This document shows positions 9,437-20,535 of a stretch of 47,836 nt of DNA, piece after piece. Within the stretch, counting starts at the first letter, position 1; each line of letters starts with the position of its first letter. The notes below the pieces were generated by a model, which saw only the letters and a program-made list of their open reading frames with translations, ran no database searches and had not been told where the DNA came from. The DNA is from Sulfurimonas sp. GTDB taxonomy: Bacteria > Campylobacterota > Campylobacteria > Campylobacterales > Sulfurimonadaceae. The DNA is taken from the NCBI GenBank assembly GCA_024513425.1, contig JANEIH010000003.1, forward strand, positions 1-47,836, written 5' to 3'. The position numbers were made by a program, and so were the translations under genes.

Positions 9437-12400
9437 ATGCCAAAACGTACCGACATTAAAACTATTTTACTTGTAGGTTCCGGTCCGATTGTAATCGGTC
9501 AGGCATGTGAATTTGACTACTCGGGAACACAAGCAGTAAAGACGCTAAAGGAGCTTGGATACCGTGTTGTTCTTATCAACTCAAATCCTGCTACAATTAT
9601 GACAGATCCTGAATTTGCAGACAGAACCTACATTGAACCAATCAAAGAAGATATTATTGAAAAAATTATCAAAGATGAAAATGTAGATGCTATTTTACCT
9701 ACAATGGGTGGGCAAACTGCACTTAATGTTGCCATGAGTATGTATGAAAAAGGAATGCTTGAGGGTGTAGAATTTCTAGGTGCAGATCCACAGGCTATTA
9801 AAAAAGGGGAAGATAGGCACCTTTTTAATGAATCGATGATTAAAATCGGTATGGATCTGCCAAAAAGTAAAAATGCATATAGCGTTGAAGAGGCTATAGA
9901 GGTAGCAAAAGAGATTGGTTTTCCGGTAATTTCTCGTGCTTCTTTTACGCTTGCCGGTGGCGGTAGTGGAGTAGCTTATAATATGGAGGAGTTTGAAAAA
10001 CTCGCCGCAGAAGGCATCAGTGCATCTCCTATTAATGAGATAGAGATAATGGAGTCTATGCTTGGTTGGAAAGAGTATGAGATGGAGGTTATCCGTGATA
10101 AAGCAGACAACTGTATCATCATATGCTCAATTGAAAACTTCGATCCTATGGGCGTTCATACAGGTGATAGTATCACCGTAGCACCTGCACTTACTTTAAC
10201 AGACAAAGAGTACCAAAGAATGCGTGATGCATCTTTTGCAATCCTGCGTGAGATTGGTGTTGATACCGGTGGCTCTAATGTTCAGTTCTCAATAGATCCA
10301 AAAACCGGTCGTATGATTGTTATTGAGATGAATCCTCGTGTATCTCGTTCATCTGCATTAGCATCCAAAGCAACCGGATACCCTATTGCAAAAGTAGCAA
10401 CTCTTCTAGCAGTTGGATTTACACTTGATGAGATAACAAATGATATTACAGGTACTCCTGCAGCATTTGAACCTGTTATTGACTATATTGTAACAAAAGT
10501 ACCGCGTTTTACATTTGAAAAATTTCCCGAAGCAGTAAGCACACTCTCTACTTCTATGAAGTCAGTCGGTGAAGTTATGGCGATCGGTCGTACTTTTAAG
10601 GAGTCCATTCAAAAAGCACTCTGTTCTTTAGAGACCGGATTGTGTGGATTTGATGAGATCGATGCGAATGATGAGTTTGTCCTTCATGAAATCCGTCGCC
10701 CTAATGCGGACAGAATTTTATATGTTGCAGAAGGTTTTAGGCGTGGTATGAGTATTGAGGAGATGTTTAATATATGCCAGATTGATCCATGGTTCTTGTA
10801 TCAGATCCAAGAATTAACAGAGAGAGAAAAAACAGTAACAGATAAAATTCTCTTTGATGCCGGTTTGATGAGAGAAGTAAAAGTTGACGGCTTCTCTGAT
10901 AAACGCATAGCGCAACTTATTAGGAAAAATTCCAGAGAGAGTGTCAGTGAAGAGCTTGTCTATGAAGCGCGTAAAAAACTAGGTGTTACTCTAGAGTACA
11001 ATGAAGTAGATACCTGTGCAGCAGAGTTTGAAGCACTCACGCCATACCTCTATTCTACTACAAATATTACAAAATTACCGATGGTTGAATCCCCACGCCA
11101 AAGTGACAAGAGAGCATACCCCTCAGGTAAAAAAGTACTTATTCTTGGTGGCGGACCAAATAGAATAGGTCAGGGAATTGAGTTTGATTACTGTTGTGTT
11201 CATGCTGCATTTGCACTTAAAGAGATGGGTATAGAGACTATTATGTATAACTGTAATCCCGAAACTGTCTCAACTGATTATGATACTTCTGATGTACTCT
11301 ATTTTGAGCCGATTGATTTTGAGCATGTGCGTGAGGTTATTGAAGCGGAAAATCCAGATGGTGTTATCGTTCATTTTGGTGGACAAACACCACTCAAACT
11401 TGCAGACGGTTTGACAAGAATCGGCGCAAAGATATCCGGAACGCCTTCAGCGGTCATTGATCTTGCAGAAGATAGAGAACAGTTTTCTGACTTTGTAAAT
11501 CGTCATAGACTCAAACAGCCCGAAAATGGTCTAGCTCGCACAAAAGAGGAGTCTTATGTAATCGCTCAAAAGCTCGGATACCCTGTACTTGTTCGTCCTT
11601 CATTTGTTCTTGGAGGGCGTGGAATGCGTATTGTTTACTCAGAAGCAGAGCTTAGAGAGTATATGGATCTTGCGATCTCTGTAAGCAATGAAGCGCCTGT
11701 GTTAATTGATAAATTCTTAGACCAGGCAATTGAGCTTGATGTGGATTGTATCTCTGATGGAGAGGATATCTACATCGGAAGTGTTATGCAACATATAGAA
11801 GAGGCTGGAATTCACTCGGGTGACTCTGCGTGTTCACTGCCTCCGGTAAATCTAAGCCAAGAGATGATAGAAAAAGTAGAACTCCAAACTAAAACGATTG
11901 CACTTGGTCTGGGCGTGCGAGGACTTATGAATGTTCAGTATGCTATCTATGAGGGTGAAATTTATCTTATAGAAGTAAATCCTCGTGCAAGCCGTACTGT
12001 ACCGTTTGTATCTAAAGCAACAGGTATGCCTTTGGCAAAAGTAGCAACACGCGTTATGATGGGAGAGAATCTTCGTGATTCTCTTGCATACTATGATAAG
12101 TATGATATTATTGAAGAGATAAACGGTCTGCTTCGTCCTCGTCTTAAAGGGCATGTTTCAGTAAAAGAGGCAGTATTTCCTTTTCATAAACTTTATGGTG
12201 CAGATTTGGTTCTTAGTCCTGAGATGAAATCAACCGGTGAAGTTATGGGAATCAGTAAAAATTTCGGTGTATCTTTTGCAAAATCACAACTGAGTGCCGG
12301 CAATAAGATCCCAACAGGTGGTACATGTTTTCTCTCTTTTGTAGATTCTGATAAACAGTACGCTGCTGAGATTGCAGCAGGAGTTGTTAAACATGGTTTT

Positions 12401-12715
12401 AAACTTGTTGCAACAAAAGGAACACAAGAGGCAATTATAGCTACGGGCATAGAGTGCCAAAGAGTACTTAAAATTTCTGAGGGTCGTCCAAATATTGAAG
12501 ATAGTATGAAAAATGATGAGATTGCAATGGCGATCAATACTTCAGATAACAACACAAGCAAAAAAGATGCTGTTGTCATTCGTCAAGAGGTGCTTAAGCG
12601 TAACATCCCATATTTTACTACACTTAGTGCTGCTCGTGCACTCATCTTGGCACTTGATGAGATGAAAGATGATAAATGGTCCAAAGCAACGGCACTTCAA
12701 GATTTTCTTGTATAA
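9437..12715 (+). CDS. carB: carbamoyl-phosphate synthase large subunit
   Basis: It makes carbamoyl phosphate from bicarbonate, ATP and glutamine-derived ammonia for arginine and pyrimidines. At 1092 aa it is full length, with two homologous ATP-grasp halves: [17 protein letters not shown] opens the first and [16 protein letters not shown] the second. Metal-binding segments [17 protein letters not shown] and [17 protein letters not shown] occur in each half. A C-terminal MGS-like allosteric domain begins near residue 950 ([13 protein letters not shown]). AAGAGG is the SD. carA is not adjacent. A hairpin terminator stands 24 nt after the stop. Confidence 0.98.
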   Translation: MPKRTDIKTILLVGSGPIVIGQACEFDYSGTQAVKTLKELGYRVVLINSNPATIMTDPEFADRTYIEPIKEDIIEKIIKDENVDAILPTMGGQTALNVAMSMYEKGMLEGVEFLGADPQAIKKGEDRHLFNESMIKIGMDLPKSKNAYSVEEAIEVAKEIGFPVISRASFTLAGGGSGVAYNMEEFEKLAAEGISASPINEIEIMESMLGWKEYEMEVIRDKADNCIIICSIENFDPMGVHTGDSITVAPALTLTDKEYQRMRDASFAILREIGVDTGGSNVQFSIDPKTGRMIVIEMNPRVSRSSALASKATGYPIAKVATLLAVGFTLDEITNDITGTPAAFEPVIDYIVTKVPRFTFEKFPEAVSTLSTSMKSVGEVMAIGRTFKESIQKALCSLETGLCGFDEIDANDEFVLHEIRRPNADRILYVAEGFRRGMSIEEMFNICQIDPWFLYQIQELTEREKTVTDKILFDAGLMREVKVDGFSDKRIAQLIRKNSRESVSEELVYEARKKLGVTLEYNEVDTCAAEFEALTPYLYSTTNITKLPMVESPRQSDKRAYPSGKKVLILGGGPNRIGQGIEFDYCCVHAAFALKEMGIETIMYNCNPETVSTDYDTSDVLYFEPIDFEHVREVIEAENPDGVIVHFGGQTPLKLADGLTRIGAKISGTPSAVIDLAEDREQFSDFVNRHRLKQPENGLARTKEESYVIAQKLGYPVLVRPSFVLGGRGMRIVYSEAELREYMDLAISVSNEAPVLIDKFLDQAIELDVDCISDGEDIYIGSVMQHIEEAGIHSGDSACSLPPVNLSQEMIEKVELQTKTIALGLGVRGLMNVQYAIYEGEIYLIEVNPRASRTVPFVSKATGMPLAKVATRVMMGENLRDSLAYYDKYDIIEEINGLLRPRLKGHVSVKEAVFPFHKLYGADLVLSPEMKSTGEVMGISKNFGVSFAKSQLSAGNKIPTGGTCFLSFVDSDKQYAAEIAAGVVKHGFKLVATKGTQEAIIATGIECQRVLKISEGRPNIEDSMKNDEIAMAINTSDNNTSKKDAVVIRQEVLKRNIPYFTTLSAARALILALDEMKDDKWSKATALQDFLV

Positions 12716-13149
12716 AAAAGAGTATCATTCTCACGCAGACCGACACAACTGTCGGTTTTTTATCTCAAGATGCCTCTAAGTTGCGTGAAATAAAATCACG
12801 CCAATCAAATAAACCCTTTATTCAAGTATTTCAAAATTTTAAAACATTAAAAAAAGCAAATATCCGCATACCAAAAAGCAGAAAAAAGATGCTCAGACGA
12901 ACAAAAAAAACCACCTTTATAGTAAAAAACAAAGCCTTTCGGATTGCAAAATACTCTTTAGACTCTGAAGTGTTAAGAAAACTAGAGTGGAGCTATTCAA
13001 CATCGGCAAATGAGAGCGATAGAGGCTATGAGAGAAGTTTTTGTGAGCAAAAAGCTGATATAATAGTAGAAGATAAGCGGGGACTCTTTGAAGAGAGAGC
13101 CTCAAGACTTTATAAAATAAACAATACAAAAATAAAGAGGTTGCGATGA
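12676..13149 (+). CDS. small YrdC/Sua5-like protein
   Basis: The family motif TQTDTTVGF near the start, the KPFIQVF segment and the later YSTSANESD match the YrdC-domain pattern (TDTxxG ... STSAN) of threonylcarbamoyl-AMP synthases, which start the t6A modification of tRNA. At 157 aa it is shorter than TsaC, so it may be a divergent paralogue. The only standard start is ATG 12676, 40 nt inside carB; the conserved region begins about 16 codons later, at codons such as ATC/ATT. The carB terminator hairpin lies on codons of the TDTTVG motif. The stop overlaps the next gene (ATGA). Confidence 0.6.
   Translation: MVQSNGTSRFSCIKKSIILTQTDTTVGFLSQDASKLREIKSRQSNKPFIQVFQNFKTLKKANIRIPKSRKKMLRRTKKTTFIVKNKAFRIAKYSLDSEVLRKLEWSYSTSANESDRGYERSFCEQKADIIVEDKRGLFEERASRLYKINNTKIKRLR
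12739..12761 (+). terminator. intrinsic terminator after carB
   Basis: A perfect 7-bp stem ACCGACA / TGTCGGT with loop CAAC, followed by six T. It lies 24 nt past the carB stop and inside the YrdC-like reading frame, so it would reduce transcription of the downstream genes unless read through or covered by ribosomes. Confidence 0.75.
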
Positions 13150-13592
13150 GCAAAGTTATACAGACGATACTCAGTGGAATGTTTTTTACCTTTTTTTGTG
13201 ATTTTTTTCTCTTTTTAGGAATAAAAGAGAACTATATTGACGCACATAATATTCAAATCTATTATAATATTTTATTTATAGATCATCAATCTTTTACTAT
13301 CTACTTATTTTTTACTCTCATTACCGGCTACACTGTTATGTATCATAGCAATAAACTTGCCGTAATTGTTATCGGAACACTTTTTTTGCTCTGTGTATCG
13401 ACGCTAATTCCTCCTGTTGGAGCTACTGTGGGTGAGTTGTTGTTGATGCAAAAGGGTAGTGTTTTACAAACAGATAAATTTAGCTATCGTGGAGATATAC
13501 TCTATAATGGAAGAAAAAAGATCACTTTTTATGATTATAAACTAAAAAAGGTTATAATTCTTCCAAAAAATAAACTTCAAGGCGGTTATTAG
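13146..13592 (+). CDS. hypothetical membrane protein
   Basis: A 148-aa protein I do not recognise. Hydrophobic segments lie at about residues 8-26 (FFTFFCDFFLFLGI), 50-65 (FTIYLFFTLITGY) and 70-95 (LAVIVIGTLFLLCVS), then a charged C-terminal domain of about 50 residues rich in Lys and Tyr. The start overlaps the upstream stop and the stop is 2 nt before the UPF0323 gene, so it belongs to this operon. It is likely an inner-membrane protein; no catalytic motif is seen. Confidence 0.6.
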   Translation: MSKVIQTILSGMFFTFFCDFFLFLGIKENYIDAHNIQIYYNILFIDHQSFTIYLFFTLITGYTVMYHSNKLAVIVIGTLFLLCVSTLIPPVGATVGELLLMQKGSVLQTDKFSYRGDILYNGRKKITFYDYKLKKVIILPKNKLQGGY

Positions 13593-13594
13593 TA

Positions 13595-14158
13595 ATGAAA
13601 CATATAATTTCTATTGCAAGCGGTGTAACTCTTGGCACTGCCGGTATTATGATGATGGGCACACTCACGGGATGTGAGCAGAGACAGCAAGAGGCACAAA
13701 ACAAGTTTTTGGTCATTGAGCAACTTCCAAATGGAAAATATAAAGTAGTAGAAGAGATGGCTACAGAAGGTCCAACCCGTGCAATTATCCGTGAGCGTGA
13801 TGAATTGGGCAATATTCAAGAGCGTTTTATGAGTGAAGAAGAGATGAAAGCACTTGCTGCACAGGAGTATGAAAAAGTACAAAGCGGTACAAGTGAGACC
13901 ATTCAAGATAATGGCAGTGGCGGTGCAGGAATGGGATTGGCTGGAACCATCCTTGCAGTTGCAGCGGGGAGTCTGCTTGGAAATATGATAGCAAACTCAC
14001 TTATGAACAACAAAGCCTTCTCTAGAAATACTCGAAGTGCCTACACAACTTCAGCATACAAGAAAAAAACAGCTCGTACATCTTCTAAAAAAAGTTTTTT
14101 TGGAAATTCAAAAAGATCCTCTTATAAAAAAAGCAGTAGTGGTTTTTTTGGCGGTTAA
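13595..14158 (+). CDS. UPF0323 family lipoprotein
   Basis: A 187-aa protein with a signal peptide ending in the lipobox-like LTGC (Cys about residue 27), so it should be lipidated. A soluble part with QLPNGKYKVVEE and IIRERDELGNIQERFMSEEE follows, then a Gly/Ala-rich hydrophobic stretch (GGAGMGLAGTILAVAAGSLLG) and a Ser/Lys/Phe-rich tail ending SSSGFFGG. This layout fits the UPF0323 family of Helicobacter and Campylobacter (HP0232/Cj0371 type). As there, it is followed by the GSP-synthase-like gene, here 3 nt downstream. The role is unknown; co-conservation of the pair suggests one function. Confidence 0.8.
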   Translation: MKHIISIASGVTLGTAGIMMMGTLTGCEQRQQEAQNKFLVIEQLPNGKYKVVEEMATEGPTRAIIRERDELGNIQERFMSEEEMKALAAQEYEKVQSGTSETIQDNGSGGAGMGLAGTILAVAAGSLLGNMIANSLMNNKAFSRNTRSAYTTSAYKKKTARTSSKKSFFGNSKRSSYKKSSSGFFGG

Positions 14159-14161
14159 TCT

Positions 14162-15343
14162 ATGATACAAACACTTAAAATCAAACCTATTGATGATACA
14201 ACGCTTGATGAGATAGGTTTTACATGGCATACAGACAGCGATAGCAGTAAATATGTAAGTGATGAACTCGTGGTCATCACGCAAGATGAAGCAGAAGCCT
14301 ACTACAAAGCTGCAAATACGATATATGATATGTATGTTGAAGCTGCTGAATATATCATAGAAAACAATCTCTTTTTTGAGCTTGGCATCCCTTTTAATTT
14401 GATAGATATAATAAAAAAATCATGGGAAAATGATGTTCACTGGCATATTTATGGGCGTTTTGATTTTGCAGGTGGTATTGATGGAGAGCCTATTAAACTT
14501 ATAGAGTTTAATGCAGATACACCAACAGCACTTTTTGAGACGGCACTCCTGCAATGGGCAATATTAAAACATAACAATATGGATGAAGCCAAACAGTTTA
14601 ACAATGTTTATGAGGCTATTTCTAATAATTTTAAACGGCTTATTACACTTTTTGATGATACGGAAAAGTTTAACGAACTTTACAATGGCTGGAAGATACT
14701 TTTTTCCTCTGTTGCAGGTAATGATGAAGAGGAGGCTACAGTTAGATTATTACAGCAGATGGCAAGTGATGCCGGATTTGTTACAAGATTTGAGTTTTTA
14801 GAGGATGTCAGTTTTGATGATGAAGGTATCTACAGTAAAGAGGAAAATCCTTACGAGTATTGGTTTAAGCTCTATCCTTGGGAGGATATTGCCGTTGATG
14901 AACCAGAGCTTGCTACGATACTAATAGATATAATGGAGAACCAAAAAGCCATTATTTTAAATCCAGCCTATACTCTTCTTTTTCAATCAAAAGGGATGCT
15001 AGCGATCTTATCAAAACTTTTTCCAGACTCTCCATACCTGCTAAAAACATCTTTTAAGCCTCTTAAGGGAGTAAAACAGGTTGAGAAACCCTTTTTTGGT
15101 AGAGAAGGGGCAAATACAAAAATCATAGATGTCGATGGAGGGTTACTCACTCTGACAGATGGTCCTTATGATAATTACAGCAAGGTCTATCAACAATATG
15201 TAGAGTTTCCAAGTGATAAACAAGGAAAAAAATACCAAGCAGGTGTTTTCTTTGCCTATGAAGCTTGTGGAATTGGATTTCGAAAAGGTGGAGAGATTTT
15301 AGATAATATGAGTAAATTTGTAGGGCATGTTATAGTCGATTAG
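14162..15343 (+). CDS. glutathionylspermidine synthase-like ATP-grasp ligase
   Basis: A 393-aa member of the GSP_synth family (YgiC/YjfC type, HP0233/Cj0372 in relatives). Members resemble the C-terminal ATP-grasp domain of glutathionylspermidine synthase and probably form an amide bond, but the substrate is unsettled. Visible are the N-terminal region with FDFAGGIDGEPIKLIEFNADTPT (acidic metal/ATP-binding residues), LLKTSFKPLKG, KPFFGREGANTKII and the closing YEACGIGFRKGGEILDN. It lacks the amidase half of E. coli Gss. It follows the lipoprotein gene by 3 nt and ends in a terminator hairpin that includes its stop. Confidence 0.82.
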   Translation: MIQTLKIKPIDDTTLDEIGFTWHTDSDSSKYVSDELVVITQDEAEAYYKAANTIYDMYVEAAEYIIENNLFFELGIPFNLIDIIKKSWENDVHWHIYGRFDFAGGIDGEPIKLIEFNADTPTALFETALLQWAILKHNNMDEAKQFNNVYEAISNNFKRLITLFDDTEKFNELYNGWKILFSSVAGNDEEEATVRLLQQMASDAGFVTRFEFLEDVSFDDEGIYSKEENPYEYWFKLYPWEDIAVDEPELATILIDIMENQKAIILNPAYTLLFQSKGMLAILSKLFPDSPYLLKTSFKPLKGVKQVEKPFFGREGANTKIIDVDGGLLTLTDGPYDNYSKVYQQYVEFPSDKQGKKYQAGVFFAYEACGIGFRKGGEILDNMSKFVGHVIVD

Positions 15344-15362
15344 ACTATAACATTTACTTTTT
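15327..15362. terminator. terminator between convergent genes
   Basis: A perfect 11-bp inverted repeat ATGTTATAGTC / GACTATAACAT (15327-15337 and 15343-15353) with a 5-nt loop, followed on the plus strand by TTACTTTTT. It spans the stop of the GSP-synthase-like gene and abuts the stop of the ComEA-like gene. It is convincing for the plus strand; the minus strand has no T-tract. Confidence 0.7.
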
Positions 15363-15602
15363 ACACTTTCCTGCAAGAAGATTTTTCTTATTTTTTTCAA
15401 TCAGCTTTGGACCTATACCTTTTACATGTCCTAAACTTTGTATATCTTTAAAACAGTTCCCTTTTCTGTAAGCAATGATCGCATCTGCTTTTTTACTACC
15501 AACACCATTAAGGCCCATTAACTCATCTTTAGAGGCATTGTTAATATCAACAGCACCAAATAAAAAACTCAAACCTAGAACTAAAATTGCTAAAATTTTC
15601 AT
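15354..15602 (-). CDS. ComEA-like helix-hairpin-helix protein
   Basis: An 82-aa protein with a short signal peptide (MKILAILVLGLSFLFGA) and one HhH domain: VDINNASKDELMGLNGVGSKKADAIIAYR and LGHVKGIGPKLIEKNK, the two Gly-x-Gly hairpins typical of ComEA DNA-binding domains. ComEA-type proteins bind incoming DNA in the periplasm during natural transformation. It lacks the N-terminal domain of longer ComEA proteins, as in many Gram-negatives. A candidate DNA-uptake-like word is abundant in this window. It is monocistronic or the last gene of its transcript. Confidence 0.82.
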   Translation of the reverse strand: MKILAILVLGLSFLFGAVDINNASKDELMGLNGVGSKKADAIIAYRKGNCFKDIQSLGHVKGIGPKLIEKNKKNLLAGKCKK

Positions 15603-15698
15603 TTTAACCCCTTTCTTATTAAATTCAATTGTAGTATAACCAAATAAATGTTAAAAAGAAAATTTATTGTGATTTGTTATTTTCATTTTCTGTTTTAG

Positions 15699-16856
15699 TT
15701 AACTACAACCGCACCCGCCGCTACTGCTCTGTGGTGCTGAAGATGTTCCACCTGTAGAGCAAGCCGATACACCCGGAGGTGTTGTAGGCTGAACAGCTTC
15801 ATTGTCTACCCCACCATTAGCATTAATCTCTTCAATAGTTGCCCAAATAGATTCCGCTGCTTTCATATAGCGTTTTGCAGACTCAAAGTCTGGAGCTATA
15901 AAAGTAATAGGTTTTCCTTCATCACCGCCCGTTCTGATTGACGGTTCAATTGGAATTTCGGCGATAACTTTTGTATTGAACTCTTTTGCCATAGGTTCAG
16001 AAGTTCCTTTGCCAAAGATATCATACTCTACACCGGTATCTGGCGCAATAAATCCACTCATATTCTCAACAATTCCAGCGATTGGAATGTTGAGTTTTTT
16101 GAACATATCAAGTGAGCGACGCGAGTCATCAAGAGATACCCCCTGTGGTGTTGTAACTGTGAGACCGGCTGTTACCGGAACAGATTGTGCAAGCGTAAGC
16201 TGTGCATCACCGGTTCCCGGTGGCATATCAATTACAAGCACATCTAACTCTGACCATAAGATATCACGCAGGAACTGCTCGATTGCCTTCATGATCATAG
16301 CGCCACGCCAGATTAAAGATTGTCCTTTTTCCATCAACGAACCCATAGACATTACTTCAATGCCATAAGTCTGAATAGGAAGCACTTTATTTCCATTTAC
16401 TTCTGGTTTTACATCAGCAACACCAAGCATACGAGGAATATTTGGACCATAGATATCTGCATCTAAAAGACCTACTTTTTTGCCTTGTTGCGCAAGAGCA
16501 ATAGCAATATTTACAGATGTTGTAGATTTACCGACACCACCTTTTCCAGAACTTACCATCAAAAAGTTTTTAATTTGCGGTGCAATATTTTTACCTCTTG
16601 AAGAGCTCTCTCTTGGCATTATCGGTGCTTTAATATTTAGGGTTATATTTGTTGCACCTGCATGCTTTAGCTCTTGTGTTGCTTCATCTTTAATTTGCTG
16701 TGCAACTTCTGGTGCCGATGAAGTGATATCTATTGTCAGACTCACATCGTTGCCATTGATTGCAATATCTTTTACAAAACCAAATGTTATGATATCCTTG
16801 GTAAAACCAGGATACATAACTTTTGATAATGCCGATTTTACTATTTCTTCAGTCAT
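15699..16856 (-). CDS. mrp: Mrp/NBP35-family P-loop ATPase, Fe-S carrier type
   Basis: A 385-aa protein with an N-terminal MIP18/DUF59 domain (about residues 1-85), a deviant Walker A SGKGGVGKSTTSVNIA near 105 and Walker B-like LDVLVIDMPPGTGDAQLT. These proteins deliver iron-sulfur clusters to client enzymes. Where Mrp proteins usually carry CxxC after ENMS, this one reads ENMSGFIAPDTGVEYDIFG, with no cysteine. Instead the C-terminus is a Ser/Gly-rich tail with CSTGG and a final GGCGCS. It stands upstream of the ComEA-like gene with a 96-nt gap and downstream of thiC, whose product needs an Fe-S cluster. Confidence 0.9.
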   Translation of the reverse strand: MTEEIVKSALSKVMYPGFTKDIITFGFVKDIAINGNDVSLTIDITSSAPEVAQQIKDEATQELKHAGATNITLNIKAPIMPRESSSRGKNIAPQIKNFLMVSSGKGGVGKSTTSVNIAIALAQQGKKVGLLDADIYGPNIPRMLGVADVKPEVNGNKVLPIQTYGIEVMSMGSLMEKGQSLIWRGAMIMKAIEQFLRDILWSELDVLVIDMPPGTGDAQLTLAQSVPVTAGLTVTTPQGVSLDDSRRSLDMFKKLNIPIAGIVENMSGFIAPDTGVEYDIFGKGTSEPMAKEFNTKVIAEIPIEPSIRTGGDEGKPITFIAPDFESAKRYMKAAESIWATIEEINANGGVDNEAVQPTTPPGVSACSTGGTSSAPQSSSGGCGCS

Positions 16857-16947
16857 TATTCTTTTCCTTGAAAATCATTTTTGAAACTTATCATATCCAA
16901 ATAAGACAAATATTATCTTATTTAGGATCAATTTTTTCAAAAAATGT

Positions 16948-18414
<1,467 letters not shown>

Positions 18415-18484
18415 TTATTGGCGGGCTAAAGGAACTCCCCATATAAGAAAGCTGTTTTTTAAGATTTAAAAAGCTTTTGATGTG

Positions 18485-18490
18485 TATAAT
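18485..18490 (+). promoter_or_regulatory. -10 box of the ispDF operon
   Basis: TATAAT preceded by TG, about 30 nt upstream of the ispDF start, in the 185-nt divergent spacer with thiC. The same spacer holds a GC-rich patch GGCGGGCTAAAGGAACTCCC (18420-18439), which I cannot explain, and an AT-rich imperfect hairpin at about 18446-18478. Confidence 0.45.
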
Positions 18491-18521
18491 TTCGTAACAC
18501 TTTTAATCATGAGGAGACTTT

Positions 18522-19646
18522 TTGTCTAACTTGACACTTATTTTACTTGCATCTGGAGCTTCTAGGCGCTTTGCCCAAGATGTAAAAAAACAGTGGCTTC
18601 GCATTGAACATAAGCCTTTGTGGCAATTTGTAGCAGATAATTTGAAAAAAAGTGGCTTTTTCTCTCAAATTATTATCGTAGGTTCTGCCGATGAAATAGA
18701 GTTTATGAAACTATACTCCTCATATCAGTTTGTAGCAGGTGGAGTGACAAGACAGGAGTCTCTTAAAAATTCACTCGAAATTGTTGCAAATGAATATCTC
18801 CTTGTGAGTGATATAGCACGCGCCTGCATCTCGACCAATTTATTAGAACGCATTATCTCACGCAAGGGTTTGTCTGATGTTATCGTTCCCTTTTTAAATG
18901 TAACCGATACTATTGTGTATGAGAATGAAACTATTGATAGAGACAAGGTAAAAAGAATTCAAACCCCACAACTCTCCACAACAAAAGCACTTAAAGCTGC
19001 ACTTGATACTAATGAGATATTTACAGATGAGAGTAGTGCTATAGTTGCAAACGGTGGCTCACGCGAGTTTGTTGTAGGTGAAGATGATGCCCATAAGATT
19101 ACATACCCGCAAGATTTAAAAAAAGTTTCATGTTTGAGTGCACCAAGCAGTGACATACTTAACGGAAGCGGTTTTGATGTCCATGCCTTTGATGATAAAG
19201 GTACAATGTGGCTAGGTGGTGTAAAAATAGAATCCGACTTTGGATTTAAAGCACACAGCGATGGTGATGTAGCTATTCATGCACTCATAGATGCTCTCTT
19301 AGGGGCCGCAGGAATGGGTGATATAGGAATGCTTTTTCCTGACAATGATGATGCATATAAAGGGATCGATTCAAAAGAGTTGCTCAAGAATGTTGTAGCA
19401 AAAATTTATAGTTTTGGTTTTGTTATTATCAATGCAGATATAACCATAGCAGCACAAACACCTCGTATAGGAAAGTATAAACCGCAAATGCGTAGAGTTT
19501 TAGCTGAGATCTTGGGCATCGATACATCGCGTATGAATATCAAAGCAACGACAACAGAAAAATTAGGCTTCATCGGAAGAAGCGAAGGTGTTGGTGTTAT
19601 TGCCAATGCAAATTTAAAATATTTAGATTGGAAAATGATAGGATAG
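18522..19646 (+). CDS. ispDF: bifunctional IspDF (MEP pathway)
   Basis: A fusion of 2-C-methyl-D-erythritol 4-phosphate cytidylyltransferase (IspD, residues about 1-205) and MECDP synthase (IspF, about 215-374), steps three and five of the non-mevalonate isoprenoid pathway. The IspD part has LLASGASRRF and VKRIQTPQ. The IspF part has GSGFDVHAFD, AHSDGDVAIHALIDALLGA and GDIGMLFPDND with the metal-binding residues. The start is TTG: GAGGAG (18510-18516 region) stands about 6 nt before it, and no ATG fits. IspDF fusions are usual in Campylobacterota. It heads the conserved ispDF-RR-sat-pgpA block. Confidence 0.93.
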   Translation: MSNLTLILLASGASRRFAQDVKKQWLRIEHKPLWQFVADNLKKSGFFSQIIIVGSADEIEFMKLYSSYQFVAGGVTRQESLKNSLEIVANEYLLVSDIARACISTNLLERIISRKGLSDVIVPFLNVTDTIVYENETIDRDKVKRIQTPQLSTTKALKAALDTNEIFTDESSAIVANGGSREFVVGEDDAHKITYPQDLKKVSCLSAPSSDILNGSGFDVHAFDDKGTMWLGGVKIESDFGFKAHSDGDVAIHALIDALLGAAGMGDIGMLFPDNDDAYKGIDSKELLKNVVAKIYSFGFVIINADITIAAQTPRIGKYKPQMRRVLAEILGIDTSRMNIKATTTEKLGFIGRSEGVGVIANANLKYLDWKMIG

Positions 19647-19647
19647 T

Positions 19648-20535
19648 ATGAAGATATTAATTATAGAAAATGAAGTATATTTAGCACAGAGCATCGCAAC
19701 AAAATTAGGTGAATTAGGGTATATATGTGAAATGTGCACCTCAACAAAAGATGCAATTCGTGGCATTAGTTATGATATAGTGCTTCTCTCTACAAATATA
19801 AATGGGCAAGATTTTAATCCTGTTATAGAAACATTTAAAAACTCCATCGTTATTTTGATGGTCTCATATATTTCAAATGACACAGTATCAAAACCACTAT
19901 CAGCAGGGGCAAAAGATTACATTTTAAAACCATTTATGATAGAAGAGCTTGTTCGCAAGATTGACCACTATCAAGATTATGAAAAGCTTAAAAAGAAAAA
20001 TGAGGCGTATGAGAAATATCTTGCATACACATTTGAAAATGCAAAACATGGTCAGGATTTAGAAGATATCGAACTGCCTCTCTTTGTCTCATCAAACTTT
20101 CAAAAATATGCAGATGCTTTTGTCTTTGAGTATGTACAAAAAAAGAATCTTCCACTCCATTTTGTCTCACTTGGCGACATAAAAGCATTTAATGAGATAG
20201 AATCACTACCGCAAAATTCCATAATTTACATTATCGACTATCAGATACTTAAAAAATCAGACAAGAGAATCTTTTGTGAGTTGATAGCAGATAAAAAAGC
20301 CATCATCGTCAGCAGTGATAAGATTGAAGATGTAGAGTATCCTGTTATTGAGATTAAAAGTGAAAATAATGTCTTTAGCAGAGGAGAAATCCTTCCAATT
20401 GAAGATTATGTAAAATTTATTGTACTCAATTATCAAGACAAATATCCAGATACAGAACTCTCCAGAAAATTGGGTATCAGCCGTAAAAGCCTTTGGGAAA
20501 AAAGAAAGAAATATGACATCGTCAAGAAAAAATAA
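19648..20535 (+). CDS. HP1021/Cj1608-type atypical response regulator
   Basis: A 295-aa orphan regulator. The N-terminal receiver (about 1-120) keeps LIIENEVYLAQSIATKLGELG and the AGAKDYILKPF end, but the phosphoacceptor position reads IVLLSTNI with no Asp, so it is probably not phosphorylated. A divergent middle domain and a Fis/NtrC-type helix-turn-helix at the end (TELSRKLGISRKSLWEKRKKY) follow. In Helicobacter and Campylobacter, orthologues bind oriC and many promoters and respond to redox state; this one has CEMC near residues 27-30, a possible redox pair (inference). It is 1 nt after ispDF and overlaps the next gene. Confidence 0.88.
   Translation: MKILIIENEVYLAQSIATKLGELGYICEMCTSTKDAIRGISYDIVLLSTNINGQDFNPVIETFKNSIVILMVSYISNDTVSKPLSAGAKDYILKPFMIEELVRKIDHYQDYEKLKKKNEAYEKYLAYTFENAKHGQDLEDIELPLFVSSNFQKYADAFVFEYVQKKNLPLHFVSLGDIKAFNEIESLPQNSIIYIIDYQILKKSDKRIFCELIADKKAIIVSSDKIEDVEYPVIEIKSENNVFSRGEILPIEDYVKFIVLNYQDKYPDTELSRKLGISRKSLWEKRKKYDIVKKK

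Noticed and set aside
11852-12154. Antisense ORFs over carB, gyrA, clpX, murA and others in the ORF track
   Set aside because: They are shadows of well-supported genes, with low-complexity translations and no ribosome sites.
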